A stretch of DNA of 64,000 nucleotides from positions 124,001-188,000 of the forward strand of contig NZ_BOOA01000003.1 in NCBI RefSeq assembly GCF_016862995.1, read 5' to 3'. The DNA comes from Acrocarpospora phusangensis (lineage in GTDB: Bacteria; Actinomycetota; Actinomycetes; Streptosporangiales; Streptosporangiaceae). Position 1 is the first letter of the stretch, and the number at the start of each line of letters is the position of its first letter. The position numbers and the translations under genes are program-made. This document shows, piece after piece, positions 1 to 9,054 of the stretch. The notes under the pieces were generated by a model, which did not search any database, was not told the DNA's origin, and saw nothing but the letters and a program-made list of their open reading frames with translations.

Positions 1-2
1 CC

Positions 3-182
3 GGCGAGGTCATGGACCAGACCGTCCGGGTCGCCTGGACGGCACTCCGCTGGCTGGCCGTAGACGCCAAGGACACCAAAGACACCAGGGACAACTTTCT
101 CTCCGGCAGGCTGCGCGGCTGGCAGACCGCGCTCGAAACCGACCCCGACGCGCTCCTGCCCCGTCTCACCGACCTCGGCTGA
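3..182 (+). CDS. C-terminal end of an unidentified protein (partial)
   Basis: An open frame enters from the left edge and ends at a TGA at 180-182, giving about 59 residues. The visible tail is rich in Trp, Asp and Leu (GEVMDQTVRVAW at the start, PRLTDLG at the end) and looks soluble and helical. Codon use is typical of the window. I recognise no family from this fragment. A perfect hairpin overlaps its stop codon, so this is likely the end of a transcription unit. Confidence 0.6.
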   Translation, partial: GEVMDQTVRVAWTALRWLAVDAKDTKDTRDNFLSGRLRGWQTALETDPDALLPRLTDLG

Positions 183-199
183 GCCCGTCAGCCGAGGTC
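171..199 (+). terminator. Hairpin terminator overlapping a stop codon
   Basis: A perfect 12-bp inverted repeat (171-182 with 188-199) has the 5-nt loop GCCCG. The left arm contains the last codons and the stop of the upstream gene. There is no clear T-tract, which is common for terminators in GC-rich actinomycetes. Confidence 0.6.
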
Positions 200-316
200 G
201 CCGTCCTCCTCACCGCCTGGCACCATCGTCGCCTCCCCTCGCTGCCTCACAGCACTCAGGGTGGCCAGCCGCCGGGCCCGGCGAAAGACCTCCCCGGAGA
301 GGTCACCCGCGGGGGA

Positions 317-994
317 TCACCGGCCGGCGGACCGGTAGTCCTCCACCTGGTCGGGCCGGATCAGGCCGTCCTCGATGCAGCGGGCGAGCAGCGCGAAGTT
401 GGACGCGCACGGGCGTCCCATGGCCGCGAACTTGGCGCGGGCCCTGCCGATGTACTGCTTCACCGTGGCCGGGCTGATGGCCGCGCCCCCCGGCTTCTTC
501 ATCCGCCTGGCGATCGACTCGTGGCTCATGCCCTGGAACAGGTAGACCAGCGCCTCCCGCTCCCGCTCCGAGAGCCGGGCCGCCTGGAGCAGCCCGCCCG
601 CCATGGACGGCGTCACGTACGGCTCGTCCCCGGCCACCGCGGCGAGCGTGTCCACGAAATGGTGCTTGCCGGTGCGCTTGTCGAGGAACGCGCAGGCTCC
701 CGCGTCCATCACCGCCTGCACCACCAGCGGCTTGACGTGCACCGAGAACACCACCACCCGCAGCCCGAGATCGCTCAGCTCCGGCACCCGATCGGTCACC
801 ATGTCCCGCCCGAGGTCCAGGTCGAGGACGACCACGTCGGCCTCCCGGCCCGGCCCCGCGAGCAGGGCGTCCACCGAGTCCACCACGGCCGTGATGCTCA
901 CCCGCCGGCCCGGGTCGGCGGCGACCCAGGAGCGTACGCCCTCCACCACCACGTCGAGGTCCTCGACGATGGCGGCGGTGACGGTGCGGTCCAC
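317..994 (-). CDS. NarL/LuxR-type response regulator
   Basis: This 225-aa protein has a receiver domain (about residues 5-125) with the phospho-acceptor Asp58 in VVLDLDLG and the conserved Lys106 in FLDKRTG. A C-terminal LuxR-type helix-turn-helix follows from LSEREREAL (141) to about 205. The recognition region carries a short KPGGAAISP stretch before ATVKQYIGRARAKF. The GTG at 994 is the only in-frame start that leaves the receiver domain complete; its ribosome site is weak. The gene starts inside the 3' end of the upstream sensor gene, out of frame, so translation is probably coupled. It likely carries the output of the two sensor genes just upstream. Confidence 0.85.
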   Translation of the reverse strand: MDRTVTAAIVEDLDVVVEGVRSWVAADPGRRVSITAVVDSVDALLAGPGREADVVVLDLDLGRDMVTDRVPELSDLGLRVVVFSVHVKPLVVQAVMDAGACAFLDKRTGKHHFVDTLAAVAGDEPYVTPSMAGGLLQAARLSEREREALVYLFQGMSHESIARRMKKPGGAAISPATVKQYIGRARAKFAAMGRPCASNFALLARCIEDGLIRPDQVEDYRSAGR

Positions 995-2076
995 CTGGCC
1001 TGCGCCCACAGCAGGTCCCCTTCCGTGTCGTAACTCACCTGGACGGTCCCGTGGTCGGCCGCCCCGGGCGGCGGGATACCGGCGTCGGCGATCACCGCGA
1101 CCACCACCTCGGCCCGGCTGGACACGGTCGTCACCCGGGCGTGCGTCTCGGTGGCGGCCAGCACCGTGATGATCGGCTCGGTGAGGGCGCGCCGCTCGGC
1201 CAGCAGCAGCCCGGGTACGGAGCCGACGGGCGCCTGCAGGTCCACCTCGACGCCCCGCCGCTCGGCCGCGTCCGCGCAGGCGCGCAGCTCGTGGATGAGC
1301 GCCTCGGGCACGTCGTCGGTCTCCACCATGAGGCGGCGCAGCCGCGCCACCGCGATCCTGATGCGCTGCTGCGGCTCCGGCTCGCGCAGGTCGATCCGGC
1401 CCGCGGCGATCTCGCCGAGCAGTTCGGAGACCGTCTCCTGGACCATCTGGTAACGGCGGGCCCTGGCCGTACGGACCGACTCGGCGGCCAGGCGCAGGGT
1501 GGCCGTCCTGGCCTGGGCCGCCTGGTCGCTGGCGGTGCCCCGGCCCACGTCCACCAGCATCCGGCAGCCCACGAACAGGGCGATCGGGATGATGCAGACC
1601 CCGTGCCCGAGCACCAGCAGCCTGCCCAGCTCGGCCGCGTCCACCTGTCCGTACGCGACGACCAGCCCGAACGCGACCAGGGTGTTGACCACGCCGAACC
1701 CGACGATCTCCGGCAGGCTGCGCCGCCACAGCGCGATCAGCGCGACCCAGCTGCTGGAGGCGAACCACCAGTTGGCCGCGAGCACGTGGCTCTCGGACGG
1801 CGGCGCGACCAGGGCGTTGGCCACCACGCCCGCCAGCAGCAGCGGCACCATGACGGCCGGCATGAGCGGCCCCTGGCCGCCGCCCCGCAGGATCACCCAG
1901 GCCGCGATCACGGCCAGGACCGTGTACGCCAGCCACAGCAGCAGTCCCGCCTCGGGCCGGCCGAAACGCAGCGAGGCCGGAAGGTCGTTGGCCAGATGCC
2001 AGGTGAACACGATCAGCAGCGCCGCCAGCAGCGCGCCCAGGTCGAAGCGGTTCCTGACCGTGGTGACGCTAGCCAC
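898..2076 (-). CDS. Membrane sensor related to histidine kinases, catalytic boxes degenerate
   Basis: The 392-aa protein begins with several hydrophobic segments (about residues 12-170: LLAALLIVFTWHLA, AYTVLAVIAAWVIL and others), then a helical dimerisation-like stretch (YQMVQETVSELLGEIAAG) and an ATPase-like C-terminus. The usual H-box His is absent. The N-box Asn is missing (LTEPIITVLAATETHA), and the G-box reads DAGIPPPG instead of DxGxG. It is therefore probably a non-catalytic partner of the neighbouring kinase. It starts with GTG, overlapping the stop of that kinase by 8 nt. The last 32 residues run out of frame through the response-regulator gene and look like translated antiframe, so the 3' end could be a natural overlap or a frameshift. 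Confidence 0.7.
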   Translation of the reverse strand: MASVTTVRNRFDLGALLAALLIVFTWHLANDLPASLRFGRPEAGLLLWLAYTVLAVIAAWVILRGGGQGPLMPAVMVPLLLAGVVANALVAPPSESHVLAANWWFASSSWVALIALWRRSLPEIVGFGVVNTLVAFGLVVAYGQVDAAELGRLLVLGHGVCIIPIALFVGCRMLVDVGRGTASDQAAQARTATLRLAAESVRTARARRYQMVQETVSELLGEIAAGRIDLREPEPQQRIRIAVARLRRLMVETDDVPEALIHELRACADAAERRGVEVDLQAPVGSVPGLLLAERRALTEPIITVLAATETHARVTTVSSRAEVVVAVIADAGIPPPGAADHGTVQVSYDTEGDLLWAQARWTAPSPPPSSRTSTWWWRAYAPGSPPTRAGG

Positions 2077-3226
2077 GCCGCCACCTCAGCTCGACGCGGG
2101 TGCCCGCGCCCGGGGCGGACTCGATGGCCGCCCCGCCGCCGGCCTGGGCCATCGCGGCGACCACCGCGCCGCGCAGGCCGAACGTCGAGGCGGGCACCTG
2201 GCCGGGCACGAAGCCGACGCCCTGGTCGGTCACGGTGACCACGACCTCGCCGTCGTGTTCGGCCAGGGTGACGCCGGCCTCGGTCACGCGGGCGTGCCGT
2301 ACGACGTTCTCCAGGCATTCCCGGACGGCGGCGCCGAAGGAGTCGGCGACGGGTTCGGGCACCAGGCACGGGCGGGTGGTGGCGGTGACCCTGAGCTGGG
2401 GTTCGTGCCAGACGGCCACCTGGGCCAGGCGTTCGTCCAGGCGCACGTCCTGGGCGCGGTCGCGCGGGGCCGCCGCCAGCCGCGGCAGCTCGGTGAGGTT
2501 GGCGGTGGCGTGGCGGCGCAGCACCTCGCTGGGGCGGGCGGCCTCGGCGTGCAGGGCCATGGTGAGTGTGGTGAGCGGGCCGTTGTGGACCAGGCGGAGC
2601 TGGGTGAGCGCGTCGGCGCGTTCCGCGGCCTCGATCTCGGCCTCGCGTTCCTCGCGTTGCAGCGCGGTGAAGGCGTGCGAGGCCGCCACCCCCGTACGGG
2701 TGGCCACGATCATCGCGGCGGCGGCGACGAAGGTCTGGATGGTGAGAGTGAGCGCGTGCGGAACGCCACCGCCGGGAGTGTCGGTCAGACCGGCGCCGGT
2801 CAGGTAAGCGGCGGTCACCAGCAGGCCGGCGGGGATGGACAGCAGAGGCCGTCCGGCCAGCTGGGCGCAGATGGCCACCAGGCTGGCGACTGCGGCCACC
2901 CAGCTCGCGCCGTCGACGATCAGCGACGGTGTGACCAGGCGGGGGAGCAGCAGGCAGAGCGCGCAGCCGGTGGCGACGTCCACGGCGATCACCCAGGCGG
3001 CCAGGCCGCGCGTCCAGCAGATCCGGACGTACCCGGCGGTCCACGCGCAGAACAGGGTGAGCGCGGCGGCCAGCCAGATCGGCGAGACGCCCGGCCCTGA
3101 CATGAGCAGCGCACCGGGAACCACGACGACCGCCACCGACCCCCGCATCATGGCGGCGAACCGCGACATCGCTATCCACACCGGATCCAGCCGCGTCAGA
3201 TCAGAAACATTTCGGCTTGCCTCCAC
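2069..3226 (-). CDS. Sensor histidine kinase, NarL-partner type
   Basis: The 385-aa protein has about five or six membrane segments in the first 190 residues, then a linker rich in Glu and Arg and a dimerisation helix with a candidate phospho-acceptor His in RLVHNGPLTTL (His-Asn rather than His-Asp). The HATPase domain has an N-box RECLENVVRHA and G-box DQGVGF, then FGLRGAVV. Unlike the downstream paralogue it keeps the ATP-binding residues. GTG at 3226 follows GGTGAGGCC. It is first in a three-gene set with the degenerate sensor and the response regulator. The stimulus is unknown. Confidence 0.85.
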   Translation of the reverse strand: MEASRNVSDLTRLDPVWIAMSRFAAMMRGSVAVVVVPGALLMSGPGVSPIWLAAALTLFCAWTAGYVRICWTRGLAAWVIAVDVATGCALCLLLPRLVTPSLIVDGASWVAAVASLVAICAQLAGRPLLSIPAGLLVTAAYLTGAGLTDTPGGGVPHALTLTIQTFVAAAAMIVATRTGVAASHAFTALQREEREAEIEAAERADALTQLRLVHNGPLTTLTMALHAEAARPSEVLRRHATANLTELPRLAAAPRDRAQDVRLDERLAQVAVWHEPQLRVTATTRPCLVPEPVADSFGAAVRECLENVVRHARVTEAGVTLAEHDGEVVVTVTDQGVGFVPGQVPASTFGLRGAVVAAMAQAGGGAAIESAPGAGTRVELRWRRG

Positions 3227-3350
3227 GGCCTCACCGCTTCATCGTCGCCGGTACATTCCGCCGAAATAACGATACAAATCGCACTTCTTCTCGCCGGGCC
3301 CGCTCCTCATGATTGAAGCCCGATCGAGACATTCCCTCAGGAGCACGAAT

Positions 3351-4472
3351 ATGAAGATCCGCCTAATCGTTCCGCTCGTGGGGGTGTTATCCGTTCTGCT
3401 GGCGGGCCTTCCCGCGACCGGAGCGGCGGCCGAGGAATGCGCGCGCGTGGGTTTCATCGGCGTCAAGGGCTCCGGCGAGGATCCCGATCCGGAAGACAAT
3501 GCGCACCGTAATATGGGCGCTCCCGTACACCGGCTCGCCGAGGTGCTGGCCGAGCGGCTCGGCGAGAACCTGTGGGTCGAGTTCTATCCGGGCATCGACT
3601 ACCCGGCCGTGACGGTCCAGGAACTGGGGGAACAATTCCGGGAGACACCGGGAACGGCGGACAGCGTGGTCAGCGGGCAGATCGCGCTGCTCGCCAAGCT
3701 CAATGAAATAACCGAGACCTGCCCGGACCAGCAGTTCGTGTTGGCCGGCTACTCCCAGGGCGCGATGGTCATCAAGAACGCGCTCAACGGACTGAACCCG
3801 ACCGGCCCGATGGCCAAACGCATTAAGGCGGTCGTCCTCTACTCGGATCCGCTGCCCAACATCAAGAACGGGGTCGTGCGCGGGGTGTTCCCCAAGTTGT
3901 TCAGCCTCGCCCCCACCGAGTTCCCTTCGGCAATACGCCACAAAATTCATTGCAACCCCGGGGACAGCGTTTGCGGCAAGGTGTCGAACACCTGCACGCT
4001 GAAGGTGCTCGACGCCATGAACGCGACCCCGCTCGATGCCCCGCAGAAGTGGAATGACGCCTGGGCCGCATGCACCGAGGCGCACCACACCTACGAATCC
4101 AACGCGGACGAGGCAGCCGACTGGCTTTCCGGAATCCTTCTCAACACCGACCTCGCGGTAACCGGCTACAAGTACCTGACCCCGAAACCCGTCTGCGCGG
4201 GCAGCAACCCGGCCGTCCAGCTGGAAATCAAGAACAAGGGCAAACTCGACAGCGGCACGTACGACATCCGCTGGATCGTCGACGGCGACCCCCTCGACCA
4301 CTACCTTCCGTCGATCCCCGAGGGCGGAACCGGCCACGCCGAACTCCACTACCACGGCATCCCCCAGGGAACCCACACCATCACCTTCATCGTCGACCCC
4401 GGCGAACGGCTGGTGGAGACGAAGGAGGACAACAACCGTAAGGACATCAACGTGGTCGCCAAGGCGTGCTGA
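3351..4472 (+). CDS. Secreted cutinase-family esterase with C-terminal CARDB-like domain
   Basis: The 373-aa protein has a signal peptide (residues 1-27, LIVPLVGVLSVLLAG then ATGAAAEE). A cutinase alpha/beta-hydrolase domain carries the nucleophile Ser135 in GYSQG, a likely acid Asp205 in CNPGDSVC and a likely His near 245 (EAHHTYES). Several Cys could form disulfides. About 95 extra residues (285-373) look like a CARDB/Ig-type adhesive domain (ending DPGERLVETKEDNN). It probably hydrolyses ester polymers or lipids outside the cell. ATG 3351 has AGGAGC upstream; an earlier in-frame ATG would put residues ahead of the signal peptide. Codon 13 is TTA (3387-3389), suggesting bldA-dependent expression. 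Confidence 0.85.
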   Translation: MKIRLIVPLVGVLSVLLAGLPATGAAAEECARVGFIGVKGSGEDPDPEDNAHRNMGAPVHRLAEVLAERLGENLWVEFYPGIDYPAVTVQELGEQFRETPGTADSVVSGQIALLAKLNEITETCPDQQFVLAGYSQGAMVIKNALNGLNPTGPMAKRIKAVVLYSDPLPNIKNGVVRGVFPKLFSLAPTEFPSAIRHKIHCNPGDSVCGKVSNTCTLKVLDAMNATPLDAPQKWNDAWAACTEAHHTYESNADEAADWLSGILLNTDLAVTGYKYLTPKPVCAGSNPAVQLEIKNKGKLDSGTYDIRWIVDGDPLDHYLPSIPEGGTGHAELHYHGIPQGTHTITFIVDPGERLVETKEDNNRKDINVVAKAC

Positions 4473-4480
4473 CCTGCGGA

Positions 4481-4510
4481 GGGCCCGCGCCGGTGGATCG
4501 GCGCGGGCCC
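4481..4510. terminator. Bidirectional terminator hairpin
   Basis: A perfect 12-bp GC stem (4481-4492 with 4499-4510) with loop GTGGAT sits between the converging cutinase and amidase genes, so it can serve both strands. Confidence 0.8.
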
Positions 4511-4524
4511 CGGGGGTGGATGGG

Positions 4525-7500
4525 TCAGTCCGCCAGCAGGCGGTCGCCGGGGTGGCAGAACTCGCCGGTGAAGAAGGTGCTGCCGGGCACGCATCGCCAC
4601 ATGCTGGGGTTGGTGTAGCTGGGCGCCTGGCGGACGTTGGCCGACTGTTCGAGGGCGTAGCCGTCGGCGAGCAGGGTCGCCTCGCTGAAGGCCGTGCCGA
4701 CGAGGGTGACGCCGATCGGGTTGCGGCCCGCGGAGCTGGCCTGGGCGCCGTACCCGGCGGGGAGGGTCAGCACCGGGTAGCCCGCACGGTCGGCGTACCC
4801 GACCAGCGCGTTGCCGGTGGGCACCATGACGGCGTCGAAGTCGTCGGACTCGTCGCCGGGGGTGCCGTTGCTGAGGATGCCGTCGATGAGCGCCCGGTTG
4901 GACGCCCGCCCCGCCTCCAGGTCGGCCGTGTACGCCGCACTGGTGGCCGGGTCGGACAGGTCGACCGCCTGGGCGGCGAGCAGCTGCCCCTGCTGGTACT
5001 TGAGTCCCTCGACGGGGTTGGCCGCGTTGTAGTCGATGATCTCCTGCAACGACCCGGCCGCCTTCTTGGCGCCCGCCAGGTAGCCGTTCAGGTCGCGCTT
5101 GAACTCCCGGCCGACGACGCTCGCCGGGTCGGGGTTGGGCGCGCCCACTGTCACCTGCGCGGTGGTGGCCCCGAGCGCCTGCAACCTGCCCACCATCGTC
5201 GCGTACGGCTCCGCCGAGCTGGACACGACGGCGATCTTCTTGCCCTGCAGGGCGGTCGTGGACAGGCCCGCCGTGTAGTCCTTGACGGGCGCGCCCGCCG
5301 TGGCCGGGTCGCCCGCGTCGGGTCCGGCCATCACGGTGAGCGCGCTGGCCGAGTCGTACACGGTCCGGGTGATCGGCCCGGGTGCGTCCTGCGAGCGGGC
5401 GACCGGCAGCACGCCGGTACGGCTGACCAGCCCCACGGTCGGCTTCAAGCCGACGACGCCGGCCGCGTCCGCGGGCGCCACCAGCTGGGCCGTGTCGGGA
5501 GAGGTCTCCAGGCCGACGGTGAACGCCGCCAGACCGGAGGCCGTCGCCGCCGCGGAACCGGCGGAGGAGCCGGCCGGGGTCTTGTCCGTGTCCGACGGCA
5601 GGAGCACCTGGCCGGCGAGCGAGGAGTACCCCTTCGGCAGGTTCGCGTCGAACACGCCGTTCAGCTCGGTGATGTTGGTCGTGCCGAGGATGATCGCGCC
5701 GGCCGCCTTGAGCTTGGCCACCACGGTTGAGTCGTCCTTCGGCTCGAAGTCCTGGAGCGCGACGGAGCCGCCCGTGGTGGCCAGGCCGTCCACGGCGAAA
5801 CCGTCGTTGACCAGCACGGGGATGCCGTACAGCGGCGGGCGGAGGGGCCGCTTGTCCTTGGGGTTGTCGTCCTTCTTGTACTTGTCGCGGTCCCAGTCGA
5901 GGCGGCGGGCCTGCTTGATGGCGTCCTCGTTGACGGAACGTACGGCCTGGGTGGCCGGACCTTCGGCGTTGGTCAGCGCGATCCGGTAGAGGTAGGACCT
6001 GACCAGGTTCTCCGAGCTGATCTCGTCGGCCCTGAGCCGGGCGTTGAGGCTCCGCGCCGACTCCGTCTCCAGCGAGAACGGCAGCGGCCTGGGCTCGTAC
6101 CCGAGCAAGTCCATGATCGTCTTGTAGTCGGGGTTGCAGTGCCCGCGCTCGCTGTACGGCGGCGCCGGAACCGTCCTGGCGCAGCGGTACATGCTCGGGT
6201 TGACCACGCTGGCCGGCTGGCGCAGCTTGGTCGCCTGCTCGATGACGTAGCCGACGCCGAGCAGGTTGTACTCGGAGTAGGCGTTGCCGTGGACCTGCAC
6301 GGCCACCGCGCGGCGGTGCGTGGCCGAGTACCCCATCGGGATCGTGATCGTCGGGTAGCCGGCCTGGGGGCCGTTCGGCACGCTGCCGAGGATCGCGAGC
6401 ACCGGGTCGGCGGGCTGGGCCGGGTCCGAGTTGGGGTAGGTCACCATGTCGTCGATGGCCTTGTGCCAGGCGGCCTTCCGGATGGCCAGGTTCGTCCGGT
6501 ACGCGGCCTCGTTGGCTCCGCCGGGGGTGACGTCGGAGAGCGAGGAGTTCAGGTGGTTGTTGTTGCCGAACTTCAGCGCCTGGTGGGCGTTGGCCTGGTT
6601 GTCGGCCACCTCGTCGACCAGCGACTTGATGGGCGCCTGCGGGCCGAGCCGCTTGTAGTACTCGTCGATGCTCTTGTGCTGCTCGTACCCGCTGGGCAGG
6701 CCCGGCAGCGCCGGGATCGACACGCTCGGCCGCGGCACCATGATCGCGCCCGCGGCGGTCAGCGCGTCGAAGGCGAGCTTGAGCGGGCTGCCCTCGGTGA
6801 GGGTGCCGTTGTAGCCGATCTTCTTGCCCCGGACGAATTCCGGGTCCAGCGCCTTCATGTAGTCGGGCAGCTGCGCCGGCAGGGCGGGGATGATGCCCTT
6901 CTCGAGGTAGTCGGCGCCGAACATCGCGGCGTAGCCGGCGTCGGCCTCCGGGTCGGGCCCGGCGATGGAGGCGAGCGTCAGGGCCGCGTCCGGCACGTTG
7001 CGGACCATCGGCCCGGCGATGTCCTGGGAGGCGCTGATGGGCGCGATGCCGTACCCCGGGACGAGGCCGACGGTCGGGCGGAGCCCGACGAGGCTCTGCG
7101 CGTTGGACGGGCTGATGATGGAGCCGCTGGTCTCCGTGCCGATGCCCAGTGTGGACATCGCCGCGGCCATGGCCGTGCCGGTGCCCGAGGAGGAGCCGCT
7201 GGGGTTCTGGTCGGTGTCGAGCCCGTGGAGCACCTGGCCGGTGAGGTTGCTGAAGCCGGACGGCTGGCTGCCGAAGCTGTTGGCGAACTCGGACAGGCCC
7301 AGCTTGCCGAGGATGACCACGCCGCGCTCCCGCAGCTTCTTGGTGATCCCCGCGTCCGTCGCCGGGTACGACTCGCGCAGCGAGTAGTTGCCCGCCGAGG
7401 TGTACATGCCGGTGACGTCGATGAGGTCCTTCAGCAGGATCGGCAGACCGTGCGCGGGGCCGAGGAGCTGCCCCTTCTTCCGCTGCTTGTCGGCCAGTTC

Positions 7501-7773
7501 GGCGTCCTTCAGCGCGTTCTCGTTCAGCTGGGTCACGGCGTTCAGGCCGGGCCCGCGCTTGTTCAGCGCCTCGATCCTGTCGATGTACATCTGGGTGAGC
7601 TGCACCGAGGTGAGCTGCCCTTTGGCCATCATCTCCAGGGCCTGGGTGCCGGTGAGGGTCTCCAGGTCGAGGACGGGCGGTTTGGGTCTGGCGACCGCGG
7701 TCGCCGGGGTGAGGGCTAAGCCCAGGGAGAGGGTGAGGAAACCGGTGAGGGTGAGGCGGAATCTGTGCACCAC
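4525..7773 (-). CDS. Secreted tandem amidase-signature protein, second domain catalytically degenerate
   Basis: The 1,082-aa protein has a signal peptide (about 1-28) and two amidase-signature domains; the usual family length is about 450-550 for one domain. Domain 1 (about 40-530) keeps the Ser-Ser-Lys triad: Lys115 in LPILLKD, the cis-Ser in PSGSSSGTG (near 195), and nucleophile Ser218 in GTETSGSI. Domain 2 (about 555-1075) has Asn656 where the Lys should be (GIPVLVND). At the nucleophile loop it has GLETSPDTAQ (from about 754) in place of the Gly-Gly-Ser-Ile type motif, so it is probably inactive. The substrate is unknown; extracellular amide or peptide-amide hydrolysis is likely. GTG start 7773 follows AAGGAG. 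Confidence 0.88.
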   Translation of the reverse strand: MVHRFRLTLTGFLTLSLGLALTPATAVARPKPPVLDLETLTGTQALEMMAKGQLTSVQLTQMYIDRIEALNKRGPGLNAVTQLNENALKDAELADKQRKKGQLLGPAHGLPILLKDLIDVTGMYTSAGNYSLRESYPATDAGITKKLRERGVVILGKLGLSEFANSFGSQPSGFSNLTGQVLHGLDTDQNPSGSSSGTGTAMAAAMSTLGIGTETSGSIISPSNAQSLVGLRPTVGLVPGYGIAPISASQDIAGPMVRNVPDAALTLASIAGPDPEADAGYAAMFGADYLEKGIIPALPAQLPDYMKALDPEFVRGKKIGYNGTLTEGSPLKLAFDALTAAGAIMVPRPSVSIPALPGLPSGYEQHKSIDEYYKRLGPQAPIKSLVDEVADNQANAHQALKFGNNNHLNSSLSDVTPGGANEAAYRTNLAIRKAAWHKAIDDMVTYPNSDPAQPADPVLAILGSVPNGPQAGYPTITIPMGYSATHRRAVAVQVHGNAYSEYNLLGVGYVIEQATKLRQPASVVNPSMYRCARTVPAPPYSERGHCNPDYKTIMDLLGYEPRPLPFSLETESARSLNARLRADEISSENLVRSYLYRIALTNAEGPATQAVRSVNEDAIKQARRLDWDRDKYKKDDNPKDKRPLRPPLYGIPVLVNDGFAVDGLATTGGSVALQDFEPKDDSTVVAKLKAAGAIILGTTNITELNGVFDANLPKGYSSLAGQVLLPSDTDKTPAGSSAGSAAATASGLAAFTVGLETSPDTAQLVAPADAAGVVGLKPTVGLVSRTGVLPVARSQDAPGPITRTVYDSASALTVMAGPDAGDPATAGAPVKDYTAGLSTTALQGKKIAVVSSSAEPYATMVGRLQALGATTAQVTVGAPNPDPASVVGREFKRDLNGYLAGAKKAAGSLQEIIDYNAANPVEGLKYQQGQLLAAQAVDLSDPATSAAYTADLEAGRASNRALIDGILSNGTPGDESDDFDAVMVPTGNALVGYADRAGYPVLTLPAGYGAQASSAGRNPIGVTLVGTAFSEATLLADGYALEQSANVRQAPSYTNPSMWRCVPGSTFFTGEFCHPGDRLLAD

Positions 7774-7898
7774 GGAGCTCCTTGTGGAACCTGGTAATGC
7801 ACGCGACCGTATAGACGATCAGTTACACCAAAATGTCCGTAATGTTCCCGGCCTGAAACCGGGTTTCACGGTCCAAATCCCGCATGTCCGGACCTGCG

Positions 7899-8972
7899 TT
7901 AACTGAGGGAATCGGCCCGATTACGGCGGACGGGCAGCTCGAACAGCCACGTTGTGCGCGCCGCCTTCAGCCCCCGCTCGGCCAGCAGGCACGCGCCCAC
8001 GAGGAGCGCCGTCACGAGCACCGGGTAGCCCACCGCGAGCACGGTCTGCACGGCCGGCGCCGCCTGCGAGAGCCGTCCGGCCACCGCCACGTGCAGCAGC
8101 GCCAGCAGCGGCATGTGGATGACGTAGATCGGAAGCGTACGGCGGCCCAGCCACGACAGCGCCGCGCCCACGTGCGCCCAGCGGGCCACCAGCGGCGCGG
8201 CGCTGAGCCCGAACACGGTCGCCACCAGGGACACCATCGGCCAGATCGTCGGAATCCGCTGGGCGGCGGTGACGGCCATGGCCAGCGCCGCCACCGCGTA
8301 CACCGCCGCGAGCACCCCGGTCCGCCGCCAGTTGGTGTCCCGCACCAGCCGCTCGATGTGCGGGCGCAGGTGCAGGCCGAGCAGGAAGAAGACGAAGTTC
8401 TGGAGCAGCGAGCCGCGGTTGCCCGGCGTGGCGATCAGGTCGGCCGCGGCCACGACCGCCAGCAGGGCCGCCAGGCCGAGCACCACCGGCGCCGGCACCC
8501 GGGCGAGCGCCTTGGCGGCCGCGAAGTAGAGCGCCAGCGCGTACAGGTACCAGAGGTTGGGCGGGGTGATGGTGAGCTGCTCGGCGAACTGGCCGAGGGT
8601 GCGCGCGCTGAGGGTGTCGAAGCTGGGCGTGAACCACAGGATCGCGGTGTGCACGAGCATCCAGACCAGGTACAGGTAGAGGAACTTGGCGACGCGGGAG
8701 CGGGCGACCACCCGCCACGGCCGGTGGAAGGCGCCGAGCGCGAACATGCCGGAGATGGTGAAGAACAGCGGCATGCGCAGCGTCATGAGCTGGTCGCCGA
8801 AGAAGCCCCACGCGGCCGGGATGGGCCCGCCGGCCTGCCAGTCCACCTGTAAGTAGTGCTTGTTCACCGTGTGCCAGAGCACCACCAGCAGAATGCACGC
8901 GCCCTTGGCGACGTCAGCCCACGCCGCGCGGGTCCCCGTCGTCCTGACTTCGGTCGCCGTCGCCATCTCCAT
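7899..8972 (-). CDS. Acyltransferase-3 family membrane protein
   Basis: The 357-aa protein has about ten hydrophobic segments. It opens with ADVAKGACILLVVLWHTVNKHY, the early His-containing motif of acyltransferase-3 proteins, followed by RMPLFFTISGMFA. Such proteins transfer acyl groups across the membrane to sugars, peptidoglycan or small molecules; this one lacks an added SGNH domain. The start at ATG 8972 is chosen because GAGAGGGG lies just upstream; a second ATG lies two codons later. It follows the amidase gene on the same strand after 125 nt, with no clear functional link. The acceptor cannot be told from sequence. Confidence 0.8.
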   Translation of the reverse strand: MEMATATEVRTTGTRAAWADVAKGACILLVVLWHTVNKHYLQVDWQAGGPIPAAWGFFGDQLMTLRMPLFFTISGMFALGAFHRPWRVVARSRVAKFLYLYLVWMLVHTAILWFTPSFDTLSARTLGQFAEQLTITPPNLWYLYALALYFAAAKALARVPAPVVLGLAALLAVVAAADLIATPGNRGSLLQNFVFFLLGLHLRPHIERLVRDTNWRRTGVLAAVYAVAALAMAVTAAQRIPTIWPMVSLVATVFGLSAAPLVARWAHVGAALSWLGRRTLPIYVIHMPLLALLHVAVAGRLSQAAPAVQTVLAVGYPVLVTALLVGACLLAERGLKAARTTWLFELPVRRNRADSLS

Positions 8973-9054
8973 CGCCCCTCTCGCTGAGAAGGGCAACTCT
9001 GAGCTGGTACGACGGGAATGAGGATGGCGGAATCCTCAGTGCGTACAAGTACCC

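Noticed and set aside
317-1936. A 539-codon frame ending with the response regulator
   Set aside because: Only the last 225 residues are protein-like; the front is Arg/Gly/Ala-rich shadow sequence of the sensor gene, so I start at GTG 994.
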